This document shows positions 26,367-35,935 of a stretch of 64,000 nucleotides of DNA, one piece after another (positions within the stretch are counted from its first letter, which is position 1; each line of letters starts with the position of its first letter). The stretch covers positions 2,914,001 to 2,978,000 of the forward strand of contig NZ_CBDIPG010000001.1 of assembly GCF_965283645.1 (NCBI RefSeq). The letters are read 5' to 3'. The notes under the pieces are model-generated. The model was not told the origin of the DNA. It saw only the letters and a program-made list of their open reading frames with translations, and did not search any database. The translations under genes and the position numbers were made by a program. The stretch is from Kordia sp965283645 (GTDB lineage: Bacteria; Bacteroidota; Bacteroidia; Flavobacteriales; Flavobacteriaceae).

Positions 26367-27269
26367 ATGAAAGACCTTTTTCTAAACTATATTCACCAAT
26401 TACAAGATACGATTACGGCTACCATAGAAAAAATTGACGGAAAAGCAACGTTTCAAGAAGACTTGTGGAAACGTCCAGAAGGCGGCGGCGGACGTACGCG
26501 TATTATTGAAAATGGAGCAATTTTTGAAAAAGGTGGCGTAAACATTTCGGCTGTTCATGGTGAATTGCCAGAAGCGTTACGTAAAAACTTCAACGTTGAG
26601 CAAGGTGATTTTTTCGCTTGCGGATTGAGCTTGGTGTTACATCCAAAAAATCCGTTTATCCCAACAGTTCATGCCAATTGGCGTTATTTTGAAATGTATG
26701 ATAAGGAAGGAAATATTGTGACACAATGGTTTGGCGGCGGACAAGATTTAACGCCGTATTATTTGTTTGATGAAGATGCCAAGCACTTTCATTCAACTTG
26801 TAAAACGGCTTGTGATAAACATCATCCTGAGTTTTATCCAACACATAAAAAAACCTGTGATCATTATTTTTGGAATACACACAGAAACGAAGCGCGTGGC
26901 GTTGGCGGATTGTTTTTTGATTACCTAAAAAAGACTGACGAATTCTCTATGCAAGATCGTTTTGACTTTGTCACAGAAGTTGGAAACAGTTTTCTTGAAA
27001 GTTATGTTCCTATTGTGGAACGTCGCAAACACATGGAATACACACAAACACATAAAGATTGGCAAGAAGTACGTCGTGGTCGGTATGTAGAATTCAATTT
27101 GGTGCATGACAGAGGAACATTGTTCGGACTCAAAACCAACGGACGTATTGAAAGTATTTTAATGAGTTTGCCACCAACGGTTCAATGGAAATACAATCAC
27201 CATCCGGAAGAAGGAAGCGAAGAAGCAAAACTGATTGAAGTGCTAAAACATCCGAAAGAATGGATATAA
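26367..27269 (+). CDS. hemF: Oxygen-dependent coproporphyrinogen III oxidase
   Basis: The ATG at 26367 gives MKDLFLNYIHQLQDT, the usual N-terminus; a TTG 30 bases earlier is less likely. The 300-residue enzyme uses O2 to decarboxylate two propionates of coproporphyrinogen III to protoporphyrinogen IX, the substrate of HemJ. Signature blocks are GGGGRTRI (39-46), VHANWRYFEM (101-110), GGGQDLTPYY (123-132), and the C-terminal YVEFNLVHDRGTLFGLKT. The choice of HemF rather than oxygen-independent HemN suggests heme made under air. Confidence 0.97.
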   Translation: MKDLFLNYIHQLQDTITATIEKIDGKATFQEDLWKRPEGGGGRTRIIENGAIFEKGGVNISAVHGELPEALRKNFNVEQGDFFACGLSLVLHPKNPFIPTVHANWRYFEMYDKEGNIVTQWFGGGQDLTPYYLFDEDAKHFHSTCKTACDKHHPEFYPTHKKTCDHYFWNTHRNEARGVGGLFFDYLKKTDEFSMQDRFDFVTEVGNSFLESYVPIVERRKHMEYTQTHKDWQEVRRGRYVEFNLVHDRGTLFGLKTNGRIESILMSLPPTVQWKYNHHPEEGSEEAKLIEVLKHPKEWI

Positions 27270-27311
27270 TAATTTCTAAAGGATTGAACATAATTGAGAA
27301 TTAGAGATAAT

Positions 27312-28070
27312 ATGAAAAAAAGAAGTAAAGAATTCCTTGAAGTAGCTTTTTACTTATCAAAATTTGGATCAATTAATGATGGAAAAAAGAACCTATATCC
27401 ACCAATTCGCTTAGGTGTTGGCAAATGGAATGAAGCTTATCAAATTTTTTATGAGAAATTAAATGAAGGTAGAACAGTTTTAACATTTCAACGTAGTTTA
27501 AAAAATGCCCGCGATTACTTTGATAGTCATCTATCTAGCTCTACAAGAATTGGCTGGCTATCAGACAACAAAAAACCTAATCCACTATCTAAAGAAGCTC
27601 AGAAAGTATATGATAATTTAATCAATAAATCAGAAGAAGATATCTGGAAGAGGATAAAAAAACATTCTGATTTAGACGCTTCTATATATAAAAATGAATT
27701 TGATAATCTTATTAGTTTTCAAGAGAGTGAGTCTAAATATAATACAAGTAAAAATGAAGGTGGAAAAAAAGTTTTCACATCAATTAGATATGAAAGACAA
27801 CCTTCATTAAGTAATGAGGCTAAGAAAATTCATGGAGTTAATTGTTCTGTATGTGGATTTAATTTTGAAGAATTTTATGGAAGTTGGGGTAAAGGTTTTA
27901 TTGAAGTTCACCATACGCAACCATTATCAGAAAATAAAGGATTAGAAGTCTTCACCGACCCTGAAAAAGATTTAGCTGTAGTGTGTGCAAACTGTCACAG
28001 AATGATTCATAAAAAGCGAGATGTTACGCTTTCTCTTGAAGAATTAAAAGAAAAGATTAGAAACAAATAA
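27312..28070 (+). CDS. HNH endonuclease domain protein
   Basis: From the ATG at 27312 the protein has 252 residues. The C-terminal part is an HNH nuclease with structural cysteine pairs Cys178/Cys181 and Cys225/Cys228, the metal and catalytic histidines His200-His201 (in IEVHHTQPLS), and N-C-H ending at His229 (CANCHRMIH). The first 170 residues are alpha-rich and not recognised; they may give DNA specificity. This resembles predicted modification-dependent or orphan restriction enzymes of the McrA type. There is no methyltransferase partner nearby. It sits 42 bases after hemF, in a group otherwise devoted to metabolism, and its AAA/Lys-rich codons differ a little from hemF, so it could be an insertion. 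Confidence 0.83.
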   Translation: MKKRSKEFLEVAFYLSKFGSINDGKKNLYPPIRLGVGKWNEAYQIFYEKLNEGRTVLTFQRSLKNARDYFDSHLSSSTRIGWLSDNKKPNPLSKEAQKVYDNLINKSEEDIWKRIKKHSDLDASIYKNEFDNLISFQESESKYNTSKNEGGKKVFTSIRYERQPSLSNEAKKIHGVNCSVCGFNFEEFYGSWGKGFIEVHHTQPLSENKGLEVFTDPEKDLAVVCANCHRMIHKKRDVTLSLEELKEKIRNK

Positions 28071-28154
28071 TTTTATCTTGAAATTCAAATATAAACTTTC
28101 CAACTATAGTATAAAATTAAATAAAGACACTTAAAAAATCACTAATTTTAAACC

Positions 28155-28586
28155 ATGGAACATTACCGAAAGTTAGAGCGCATGTATTTGGATTCAAATA
28201 TGAATACACAACTCTATGAAACTACTGAAATTAAGATTGATGATGAAGTTGCCGAAATCAAATTAACAATTGATTCCAAGTATTTTCATGCGCTTGGCGC
28301 AATTCATGGTTCGGTATATTTCAAACTCTTGGATGATGCTGCTTTTTTTGCGGTAAATTCTATTGTAAAAGATGCCTTTGTCTTGACAACTTCATTCAAT
28401 ATCAACATTACTCGACCTGTAAGTAGCGGAACCATTACTGCAACTGGAAAGCTCAAATTCAAATCGCGAAGTCTATTTGTTGCCGAAAGTAGTTTGGTGG
28501 ATGAAAAAGGACGAGAAATTGCCTTTGGAACAGGAAATTTTGCAAAAAGTAGAATTCCATTAACAGAAGATATTGGATATAAATAA
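28155..28586 (+). CDS. Hot-dog fold thioesterase, PaaI family
   Basis: This 143-residue protein fits the PaaI/YdiI group, which hydrolyses acyl- or aroyl-CoA thioesters. The central helix motif HALGAIHGSVYFKLLDDAAFFA corresponds to the conserved (N/H)-x-x-G-x-x-H-G-G-x-x-x-x-L-x-D-x-A block, with His (in IHG) and Asp in the expected catalytic places. Strands TSFNINITRPV and GTITATGKLKFKSRS complete the fold. It lies 31 bases upstream of the TPR-AAA gene and may be co-transcribed with it. Its substrate is unknown. Confidence 0.86.
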   Translation: MEHYRKLERMYLDSNMNTQLYETTEIKIDDEVAEIKLTIDSKYFHALGAIHGSVYFKLLDDAAFFAVNSIVKDAFVLTTSFNINITRPVSSGTITATGKLKFKSRSLFVAESSLVDEKGREIAFGTGNFAKSRIPLTEDIGYK

Positions 28587-28617
28587 AAGTAATTATCTTG
28601 ATTAAAAAACAAACCGA

Positions 28618-29910
28618 ATGTTAGAAAGTTTATTAGAAGCATTACAATTTTCTCCCAACAATATTCCACTCAAACTTCAAGTTGCAAAACTATACATGCA
28701 ACAAGCTAGTTTTACCGAAGCGGAACAACAATTGATTGAAATTATTGATTTAGACAATAATCATATAGAAGCAAAATACGAATTGGCAAGTTGTTTTTAC
28801 AAACAGCAAAAAATTACAGCAGCTGAAGTGCTATTGGAAGAAATTATCAAAGTAAATACGCATCAGAAGTATTTAGAATTGTTGTGCTATTGCCAAATAA
28901 ATCAAGAAAATCATAGTGACGCGCAAGAAACCTATAAAGAATTACTGAATCTTGATCCTTCTTATGAAAACGAAGATTTTGACAATGTATTAAAAGTAAA
29001 TACAACGCGCGACCCCGAATTTATTGATGAAGATGGTTTATCATTCCTCAAAAAGCCCAGTACCAATTTTGCAAGTATTGGTGGTATGGATGATATCAAA
29101 AAAGAAATTGATCTTAAAATTATAAAACCGTTAGAACATCAAGATTTGTACAAAGCCTACGGCAAAAAAATTGGTGGTGGAATTCTTTTATACGGTCCGC
29201 CAGGTTGTGGAAAAACACATATTGCACGTGCAACGGCAGGAGAAATTAACGCAAACTTTATCAACATCGGAATCAATGATATTTTAGACATGTGGATTGG
29301 AAATTCTGAGAAAAATCTGCACGAAATATTTGAAGTTGCCAGAGCAAACAAACCGTGTGTGGTTTTTATTGATGAAATTGATGCGCTTGGCGCGAATAGA
29401 AACGACGTGAACAAAACTTCAGGCAGATCGGTCATCAATCAGTTTTTAGCCGAATTGGACGGAATTGACGCTGACAACGACGGAATTTTAGTGTTAGGTG
29501 CAACCAACGCGCCTTGGCATTTAGATCCGGCTTTTCGTCGTCCAGGACGTTTTGATCGTATCATATTTGTATCGCCGCCAGACGTGGAAGCTAAAGCGTC
29601 AATTTTTAACATTCATCTTAAAGAAAAACCAACAGAAACCATTGATTATATGGCGTTGGCAAAAGCGGCAAAGGAATTTTCCGGAGCTGATATTCAAGCC
29701 GCAATTGATGTTGCTATTGAGCAAAAACTAGAAGCTTCGTTTACAGATGGCATTCCAAAACCATTGACCACAAAAGATATATTAAAAGCTATCAAAAAAG
29801 TAAAACCAAGCACAAAAGAATGGTTTGTATCTTCAAAAAACTATGCATTGTATGCAAATGATAGCGGATTGTACGATGACATTTTAGCATATTTAAAAAT
29901 TAAGAAATGA
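28618..29910 (+). CDS. TPR-AAA ATPase (Cdc48/FtsH-like module)
   Basis: This 430-residue protein has N-terminal TPR helices (about 1-125) that probably bind partner proteins. A single AAA+ module follows (about 150-400): Walker A GPPGCGKT (193-200), Walker B VVFIDEID (about 248-255), the pore-type GIND-I-L-D-M-W-I-G segment, sensor ATNAPW, and arginine fingers Arg308 and Arg311 in RRPGRFDR. It resembles the Cdc48/Vps4/spastin subgroup, which threads or disassembles proteins. The stop overlaps the start of the next gene (ATGA), a TPR protein with a membrane domain, so the two likely form an ATPase plus membrane-adaptor pair. Confidence 0.9.
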   Translation: MLESLLEALQFSPNNIPLKLQVAKLYMQQASFTEAEQQLIEIIDLDNNHIEAKYELASCFYKQQKITAAEVLLEEIIKVNTHQKYLELLCYCQINQENHSDAQETYKELLNLDPSYENEDFDNVLKVNTTRDPEFIDEDGLSFLKKPSTNFASIGGMDDIKKEIDLKIIKPLEHQDLYKAYGKKIGGGILLYGPPGCGKTHIARATAGEINANFINIGINDILDMWIGNSEKNLHEIFEVARANKPCVVFIDEIDALGANRNDVNKTSGRSVINQFLAELDGIDADNDGILVLGATNAPWHLDPAFRRPGRFDRIIFVSPPDVEAKASIFNIHLKEKPTETIDYMALAKAAKEFSGADIQAAIDVAIEQKLEASFTDGIPKPLTTKDILKAIKKVKPSTKEWFVSSKNYALYANDSGLYDDILAYLKIKK

Positions 29911-31136
29911 TCGAATCAAAAAATCATCAACGTGGCGTTCAGTTATTTGAGTTAGGACGTTTCAACGAAGCCATTCCATATCTCAGTCAAGCCATCACGG
30001 AAAGTGTATACAATTACGCAAGTAAATATTATTTGGCATTGTGTTTTTTCAATATTGAAGCCTTTGATAAATCGTCAAAAATTATTGATGAATTATTGAG
30101 CGAAACACCAAATGAAGGCAATTTATTTTTCTTAAAAAGTCAAATTGCGGCACAATTAGATAAAGCTACGGAAGCATTAAACTTGGTCAATCAAAGCATT
30201 GAACTAAATCCGTATGAAGCTGATTATTTTGGTTTTAAAGGCATGTTATTAATGGGAAGTAAAAAGTTTGAAGAAGCGTTACATACTGTAAATGAAGGCT
30301 TACAACTGAATCCTAAAAATAACGCTTGTCTTAATTTACGCGCACGTTTATTGACAAAATTAAATCGAAAAGAAGAAGCAGACGAAACGGTTGAACATTT
30401 ATTATTTGACAATCCTGAAGATGATTACGCGCATGCAAATGTTGGTTGGGTTGCGCTGGAAAATGGCGATACAAAAAAGGCATTGCATCATTTTAAACAA
30501 GCGTTGCAACTAAATCCGAACATGCAATATGCGCGTGAAGGAATGTCAACGGCGTTAAAATCGAAGAATTTCTTGTACAAATGGTATTTAAAATATGCCT
30601 TTTGGATGAGCAAACAATCGTCCAGAAATCAATGGATTTTTATCATTGGTTTGTATGTTGTTTACCGATTGGGAATTGGATTGTTAGAAGCATCTGATTT
30701 GACCTTTTTAATCATTCCGTTGGTTGTAGTATACTTAGTTTTTGTACTTGGCGGATGGATTATGGAATCGTTATCAAACACGATATTATTGGCAGATTCT
30801 TATGGAAAATACCTTTTAACAGACAATGAAAAGTATAGTGGGTACGCTTTTGGCGGATTGATTTTTGCAGGATTTGCCTCAGTAATTGTTTATTTTATAC
30901 TTGGAAATCCGCTTTTCATGTTATGGGGATTTGGATTTTTCTGTGCATTGCTACCATTACCAGGATCGTTTTTACGAGAAAAAAAACGCACACGCATGAT
31001 TGGTCTTTTCTATGGAATTGCTATGATTTGCGTAGGACTTTTTGGAATCTTTTTTACAGGAGATATTATGTTGCTTGGCGGAATTATTTTAGGAATGATG
31101 GTGGTGTATACGTGGTTGAGTAATTTTATTTCTTGA
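29907..31136 (+). CDS. TPR protein with C-terminal membrane domain
   Basis: The 409-residue protein starts with about six tetratricopeptide repeats (residues 5-210; for example ALNLVNQSIELNPYEADYF, ALHHFKQALQLNPNMQYAR). The C-terminal half (about 235-409) has five or six membrane helices with small loops. It overlaps the preceding AAA gene by four bases. I infer that the TPR part docks the AAA protein or its clients at the inner membrane; the function is otherwise unknown. Confidence 0.82.
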   Translation: MIESKNHQRGVQLFELGRFNEAIPYLSQAITESVYNYASKYYLALCFFNIEAFDKSSKIIDELLSETPNEGNLFFLKSQIAAQLDKATEALNLVNQSIELNPYEADYFGFKGMLLMGSKKFEEALHTVNEGLQLNPKNNACLNLRARLLTKLNRKEEADETVEHLLFDNPEDDYAHANVGWVALENGDTKKALHHFKQALQLNPNMQYAREGMSTALKSKNFLYKWYLKYAFWMSKQSSRNQWIFIIGLYVVYRLGIGLLEASDLTFLIIPLVVVYLVFVLGGWIMESLSNTILLADSYGKYLLTDNEKYSGYAFGGLIFAGFASVIVYFILGNPLFMLWGFGFFCALLPLPGSFLREKKRTRMIGLFYGIAMICVGLFGIFFTGDIMLLGGIILGMMVVYTWLSNFIS

Positions 31137-31300
31137 AAATATATTTAATATAAATTCGACATAGATTTCTTTTAAATAAAATCTTAAAAACAGCTACTAA
31201 ACCAGTTTTAAAATACTAAATTTTTGGTTTTTACTTTCGTTTTAGCTCAAGCAGTTTCTGTTTTCTTAGTAAGAATTCGTGAATCTTCGATGTTTATATT

Positions 31301-31381
31301 CGCCCAAAGACTACTGAATCAAGTTCAGCACAGGCTTCACCAAAGAAATGGCGCTTTTTCAGGGATATTTCTAGTTTTTCT
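31301..31381 (+). repeat. Dispersed intergenic repeat, copy B
   Basis: Beginning GCCCAAAGACTACTGAATCA, it continues through AAGTTCAGCACAGGCTTCAC to TTTCTAGTTTTTC. Reversed, it matches 40213-40305 over the whole length with scattered changes; copy A at 306 matches in part. The gap 31137-31427 (291 bp) holds this repeat and no gene. Confidence 0.75.
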
Positions 31382-31427
31382 TTACTAATGAACTGAGACT
31401 GTTTTAATCAAATTGCATTTATTATTC

Positions 31428-32030
31428 TCAATATTTTATCACTAAAACAGAACCGTTTACTGCAAGAGCATTTTCTAAAAACATTTTAGTTTCATTAAAT
31501 ATTTTTAATAATTCGTCTGTTTTCTCATGTAATTGTTCAATTTTATAAACTCCTTCATCAACCATATTTTTATAATCATACAGCTTGTATAAATCTTCAA
31601 AAGAAACTGAATCAAGCACTTTTTTCTTGTTCCGTAACATATTTATAGTCCAATACACCAAAGGAAATCCTTGACCCGATTCACAAACATCATGTTTAAT
31701 TCCATCATAGAAAAAGGGAGTTACATCTCTAAAATTTTTGGTTGCGTTTTCATTTTTAGCCAATAAATAATCGAAGATTTTATATGTTCTATTGGTGTCA
31801 AGGTAGAATTTGGAATGAAATGTACTTTCTGGATAATACTTTACTAAATCTTGCGCATCTTTATGAAACTCAATCCAGTCTGAATGCCCAAAATCTGTAC
31901 AATCATTTTCGAAAGCATGAGGAAGAGAAAAAACTGCATCACAGTATTCAGAATCTCTATTTTTCGTTGCCTTTTTTAAAATATATTCTACTTCTTTTGG
32001 TACTGCTAACAAACACAAATCAATCGCCAT
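31428..32030 (-). CDS. Uncharacterised 200-residue cytosolic protein (possibly DUF1877-like)
   Basis: The protein has no signal peptide or membrane segment. It opens MAIDLCLLAVPKEVEYILKK and has a mixed alpha/beta pattern with a YLDTNRTYKIFDYLL helix (about 90-104) and a hydrophobic C-terminal strand (GSVLVIKY). The order of elements resembles the DUF1877 (YfbM) group, whose function is not known, but the match is weak and made by eye. It lies 27 bases downstream of the membrane protein gene 32058-32999, so the two may share a transcript. Confidence 0.65.
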   Translation of the reverse strand: MAIDLCLLAVPKEVEYILKKATKNRDSEYCDAVFSLPHAFENDCTDFGHSDWIEFHKDAQDLVKYYPESTFHSKFYLDTNRTYKIFDYLLAKNENATKNFRDVTPFFYDGIKHDVCESGQGFPLVYWTINMLRNKKKVLDSVSFEDLYKLYDYKNMVDEGVYKIEQLHEKTDELLKIFNETKMFLENALAVNGSVLVIKY

Positions 32031-32057
32031 TATTTATACATTTAATAGTGTCAAAAA

Positions 32058-32999
32058 CTACTTTTTAGGTTTATCTACCAAAATATACAAACCAGCTTCA
32101 GCTTCTTTTCCATAAATAGCTATCGCTGCTTCCGATTCAAAATAAAGAAAATCTTTATTCTCCAAATTACAGCTACTTTTCTTTCCGTGTCGCGCATTTA
32201 TAAAGTCTTTATAGTCAATTCTTTTATGGTTTTGAATAACTATTGGATTCTTTTTAACATAGTGACCTATTCCTCCCATAATCAAAATTAATGGATACGC
32301 GTCTATAACATATTCCGAATTAAGTTGTTTTTTGGATAGAATAAAATCTTTGTCATCATACATCATTTGAGTTGTTTTTCCAGATTCAGTTTCAACTTCC
32401 TCATACGAAACTCTGATTACATTATCATTGTCAATCAATTCAACTGGAATTTCTAAAGAAAAAGATCCGTCTTCTGAGCTATATGCTGAGAGTATTTTTT
32501 GAACCGTTACAAAAATGATTTTAGCATTCTTAACTGGCTTTCCGCTTTTTTGTGTGCTCACTTTTCCTTTAAAAGTGATAAAATCATCGGATGAAGATAT
32601 TTTAGGATTTGATTGATTTCGTTTGATATTTGATTTTGAAGATAAATTTGTTGTTTGTACAAACTCAGTTGATGCTTTTTGGTTTTGTGCATATGCAGTT
32701 TGGCCAACAGCTAAAGTTGATGCAAGTAGTAAACTCGCGGCAATATTGGAATATGGTAAACTGTATTTTTTTTGAATTTCAAAATCAATTAATGGCGTTT
32801 CTAATTGCTTTTTGGTAAGTCTAGCACAAATTTCGCCTCTTGAATTTTTGATTTTTTCTGAGATTTCTAATTGACTCAACTTCGTAAAATCGATCACATT
32901 TTTTGAACAAACATTACAAAAACTCCCTTTTTCATTGGGTTTCATGTTGTCCCATTGTTCGCTACATGCTTTGTTAAGCTTTAGAAATTTACTTTTCAT
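32058..32999 (-). CDS. Membrane protein with Cys-rich N-terminus and carboxypeptidase-regulatory-like domain
   Basis: This 313-residue protein starts with a cytoplasmic domain of about 60 residues carrying Cys12, Cys28, Cys31 and Cys58 (in ACSEQWDNM, FCNVCSKNV, GEICARL), a likely zinc knuckle found in many flavobacterial membrane proteins. One membrane helix follows (about 82-103, NIAASLLLASTLAVGQTAYA). Then comes a beta-sandwich of the carboxypeptidase regulatory-like type (KGKVSTQKSGKPVKNAKI, GSFSLEIP). The C-terminal 100 residues are not recognised. This cytoplasm-membrane-periplasm layout hints at signal transfer, but that is inference. Confidence 0.75.
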   Translation of the reverse strand: MKSKFLKLNKACSEQWDNMKPNEKGSFCNVCSKNVIDFTKLSQLEISEKIKNSRGEICARLTKKQLETPLIDFEIQKKYSLPYSNIAASLLLASTLAVGQTAYAQNQKASTEFVQTTNLSSKSNIKRNQSNPKISSSDDFITFKGKVSTQKSGKPVKNAKIIFVTVQKILSAYSSEDGSFSLEIPVELIDNDNVIRVSYEEVETESGKTTQMMYDDKDFILSKKQLNSEYVIDAYPLILIMGGIGHYVKKNPIVIQNHKRIDYKDFINARHGKKSSCNLENKDFLYFESEAAIAIYGKEAEAGLYILVDKPKK

Positions 33000-33109
33000 A
33001 ATTCGTCGGTTTTAATGTGTATGAATGTTTGAAGCTAGTTATTTCTTAACGAAAATCAATAAGAAAAATTTTACTGCTTAAACAAATATGTGAATCAAAA
33101 ACAATACCA

Positions 33110-35782
33110 TTACTTCCAAATCACTTCTTTTTTAGTTGCCTTTTTCAACACATTGGTTACATGAAACAAACGTGCTTTAATCAATAATTTTCGACCAACA
33201 AGGGTTCGTGTGAAATGCAATTTTGCATCACCAATATATCGATTCCAATTGTCTAAAAAAACCAACGCATCTTTCTTATTGGAACTACAAATAGCAGGAA
33301 CTGAAAAATAATTTTGCCAATCAGATTTTGAACCAAAAATGCTTGTTTTTTCAAGTATATATCGTGGATTTTCTATCGGATTCAACACTTCTTGCATTGC
33401 TTTTACAAACAACGCACTTTCTACACGTGTAGCACCATACATATTACAAACTGTATCGCCGCCGTATAAATGTTCTGATCGAATATCAATTTCGTCGAGA
33501 TTGGTGGTAAAATATCCAAGTTCATTCAAGGTTTGTAAAACGGTTTCACCAATAACAATCATATTTTTATGTACAAATCGCGATTGTACATAGACACGAA
33601 TTCTCGTAAATATTTTAAATGCTAGGAAAATTCCTAGTACAGAAAGTATACCATATATTCCATACAAAACGCCCATTTCCATGTTCATAAAAGCTTCATA
33701 AAAATAAAATTGTATCAATATAATTGCAACGCCAATAGAAAGTTCGGCAGAAATATATGTTGCTAAATCGCGATGATAAATTTCTTTTCTACGTACGCCA
33801 CTACTTCTATTTTCGTTAAAATATTGTATTTCGGTCGTTAACGAATTTCCTTTTTTAATCGCCGTTTGCCAAGCACTTCGAATCTGTGTTCTATTTTTTG
33901 CTAACGCGAATGTACGCTCGTTTAAATTTTCAATGTGTTCCGTTTCAAATGTTGATGGTAGCTTTAATCTGCCAATTCCTGTACTGATGTAAATCGGTTT
34001 TGTATTTGAAACTCCAACAAACGCATGAAAGCGACGTTCTAGTTTTGCCAAATCACTTCCAGCATTTTTTAAAGTTGGATCAATACAAGCTAAATGCCAA
34101 ATAGTGCTTACTTTTTCAGGATTTCCTTGTTGTGATCGAATGGCGCGTCCACGCATTTGATTTGAAGAAACATACGACCCAACAAAAGATGCTAAAATGA
34201 GCGTATTGATGGCTGGAGAATCCCAACCTTCGCCCAATAACGACTTGGTTCCTACCAAAATGGTAATGTGTCCAAGTTCAAATAATTTGGTAATATCAGC
34301 TACCAAATCAGATTTTACTTTTGTACTTATTTTAATATTTACAAATCTGTCATCGCAATCTAACAATGAATATTTGTATTCCTTTTCAGGATTAATTGTT
34401 GCCAGAATTTCCAAACATGCTTTTGGAATAATTACCATCGTTCCTGAAAGTACTGCCAAGCTTGAAATATCTACTAACGATGTACGCACATGTTGAAAAA
34501 TGGGCAATACACCTAATAAATTTACAGCTGCAATATCTTGATACGTCAAAAATTCCTTCCGAATATAATCTGTTAAAATAACTGCACGTAATTGTGTTTG
34601 TAGATTTTCATGTTCGTTGTATAAGATATCAACAATACTTCTGAGTTTGCTTGGACTATTTGCTAGTGTTTTATACAAATCTTCATCGCCAAAAATACGT
34701 ACACGCTTTTTATTGAGCATTCCGTTTCTGCGCAAGCGATTTTCTAGTTTTTGCAGAAACTCTTCATGTATAAACAATTGCTCACGATCAGAAAATACAA
34801 GGTTTTGCAATAAAATTTCGATCCAATCATAATCTAAAATTGGCAAACTGACTTTTTTGTTTTCTTCAAAACCTAAAACTTCTAACAGAAATGGATTGAT
34901 TTCTAGACCAATTGATTTTAGAAAGATTAAAATGCTCGAAAAGTAACTTGGTTCTTTGTAGATTTCTTCTAGAATTTCATCCGTAACATTCAAAAAACGA
35001 TGCGTTGTTAAGGTCGAAATAAACGTTTCATGCTGTTGTAAATCACTAACAAATGAAGCTACTTTTTCTCTGTAATCAACAATGGCTTTAATTTGCGCTT
35101 CATTAGGTATAGAGAAATGTATAAAATCTTGATGCGGACACAAATCGCCTTCTTTCACCAAATCGGGTACAGCAATTTCTTCATCAATCGGACCGCATAA
35201 TTCAAAATACCGTGATAATTCTTGATCTGTACTATCAATCGGCGGTGTTGCCGTTAAGGCAATCGTTGTTAACTTGCGATCATCTTTCAACGCAAACAAA
35301 CATTTCCACCATTCATTTTTTAAATGATGCGCTTCATCTAACACAATGGCTTCAATTCCGTACGATTCAAAATATGCTAAAAATGCTTCTTTTGTATCAA
35401 ATGATTTGTAAAACGTATGCAATGCCTGATACGTCACAAACGTTAACATTTCGGGTTGTTTAATGTCAAAAGAATAGTCTGTAAACGTACTATCTTTCGT
35501 AAAAAAAGAAAGCAATCGATCTTTCCATTGATTCCGAATCGTTAACGTTGGTGCAAACACAATCGTTTTCTTTTGCACTCTACGGAGCATTTCAATACCT
35601 AAAATCGTTTTTCCAGAACCTGGCGGTGCCACCACATGCAAATGATTGTCATTCAAATGCAAATTGAAATGCTTCAGAAACTTCTCTTGATAATTTCGCC
35701 AAGAAAACTGAAATTGTAACGATTCAAATGGCGTACTTGATATGACTTTTGGTATATTCGGTGTATTATTTTTTGAACTCAT
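33110..35782 (-). CDS. DEAD/DEAH-box helicase with embedded membrane helices
   Basis: This 890-residue SF2 protein has Walker A in APPGSGKT (52-59), DEAH at 149-152, TATP at 177-180, and C-terminal motifs GEGWDSPAINTL and NQMRGRAIRS (motif VI arginines). All are as in ERCC3/Res-type nucleic acid translocases. Unusually, after the motor there are two long hydrophobic stretches (about 665-690 and 695-715, near SIGVAIILIQFYFYEAF and GIYGILSVLGIFLAF), then a basic stretch and a soluble C-terminal domain of about 170 residues. A helicase that can insert in a membrane is uncommon. No nuclease, methylase or other defence partner is adjacent. It is divergent from hemB. Confidence 0.87.
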   Translation of the reverse strand: MSSKNNTPNIPKVISSTPFESLQFQFSWRNYQEKFLKHFNLHLNDNHLHVVAPPGSGKTILGIEMLRRVQKKTIVFAPTLTIRNQWKDRLLSFFTKDSTFTDYSFDIKQPEMLTFVTYQALHTFYKSFDTKEAFLAYFESYGIEAIVLDEAHHLKNEWWKCLFALKDDRKLTTIALTATPPIDSTDQELSRYFELCGPIDEEIAVPDLVKEGDLCPHQDFIHFSIPNEAQIKAIVDYREKVASFVSDLQQHETFISTLTTHRFLNVTDEILEEIYKEPSYFSSILIFLKSIGLEINPFLLEVLGFEENKKVSLPILDYDWIEILLQNLVFSDREQLFIHEEFLQKLENRLRRNGMLNKKRVRIFGDEDLYKTLANSPSKLRSIVDILYNEHENLQTQLRAVILTDYIRKEFLTYQDIAAVNLLGVLPIFQHVRTSLVDISSLAVLSGTMVIIPKACLEILATINPEKEYKYSLLDCDDRFVNIKISTKVKSDLVADITKLFELGHITILVGTKSLLGEGWDSPAINTLILASFVGSYVSSNQMRGRAIRSQQGNPEKVSTIWHLACIDPTLKNAGSDLAKLERRFHAFVGVSNTKPIYISTGIGRLKLPSTFETEHIENLNERTFALAKNRTQIRSAWQTAIKKGNSLTTEIQYFNENRSSGVRRKEIYHRDLATYISAELSIGVAIILIQFYFYEAFMNMEMGVLYGIYGILSVLGIFLAFKIFTRIRVYVQSRFVHKNMIVIGETVLQTLNELGYFTTNLDEIDIRSEHLYGGDTVCNMYGATRVESALFVKAMQEVLNPIENPRYILEKTSIFGSKSDWQNYFSVPAICSSNKKDALVFLDNWNRYIGDAKLHFTRTLVGRKLLIKARLFHVTNVLKKATKKEVIWK

Positions 35783-35935
35783 CTTGAATTTTCTGCTTCC
35801 TAAAAAATGGCTGAAATTCGCTCATACTTCAGGTATTTTCTTGTGCGTAGCGATGCTATGCCTTTTAAAAATATCTTTATCTGAACAAATTTCAACTCAT
35901 TTTCGGTTAAAAATAAAAAGTCAAGATGAGTTCAT

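Noticed and set aside
33110..35782. Helicase as part of a DISARM or similar defence island
   Set aside because: No methylase, DUF1998, nuclease or reverse transcriptase gene lies nearby; neighbours are hemB and unrelated membrane proteins.
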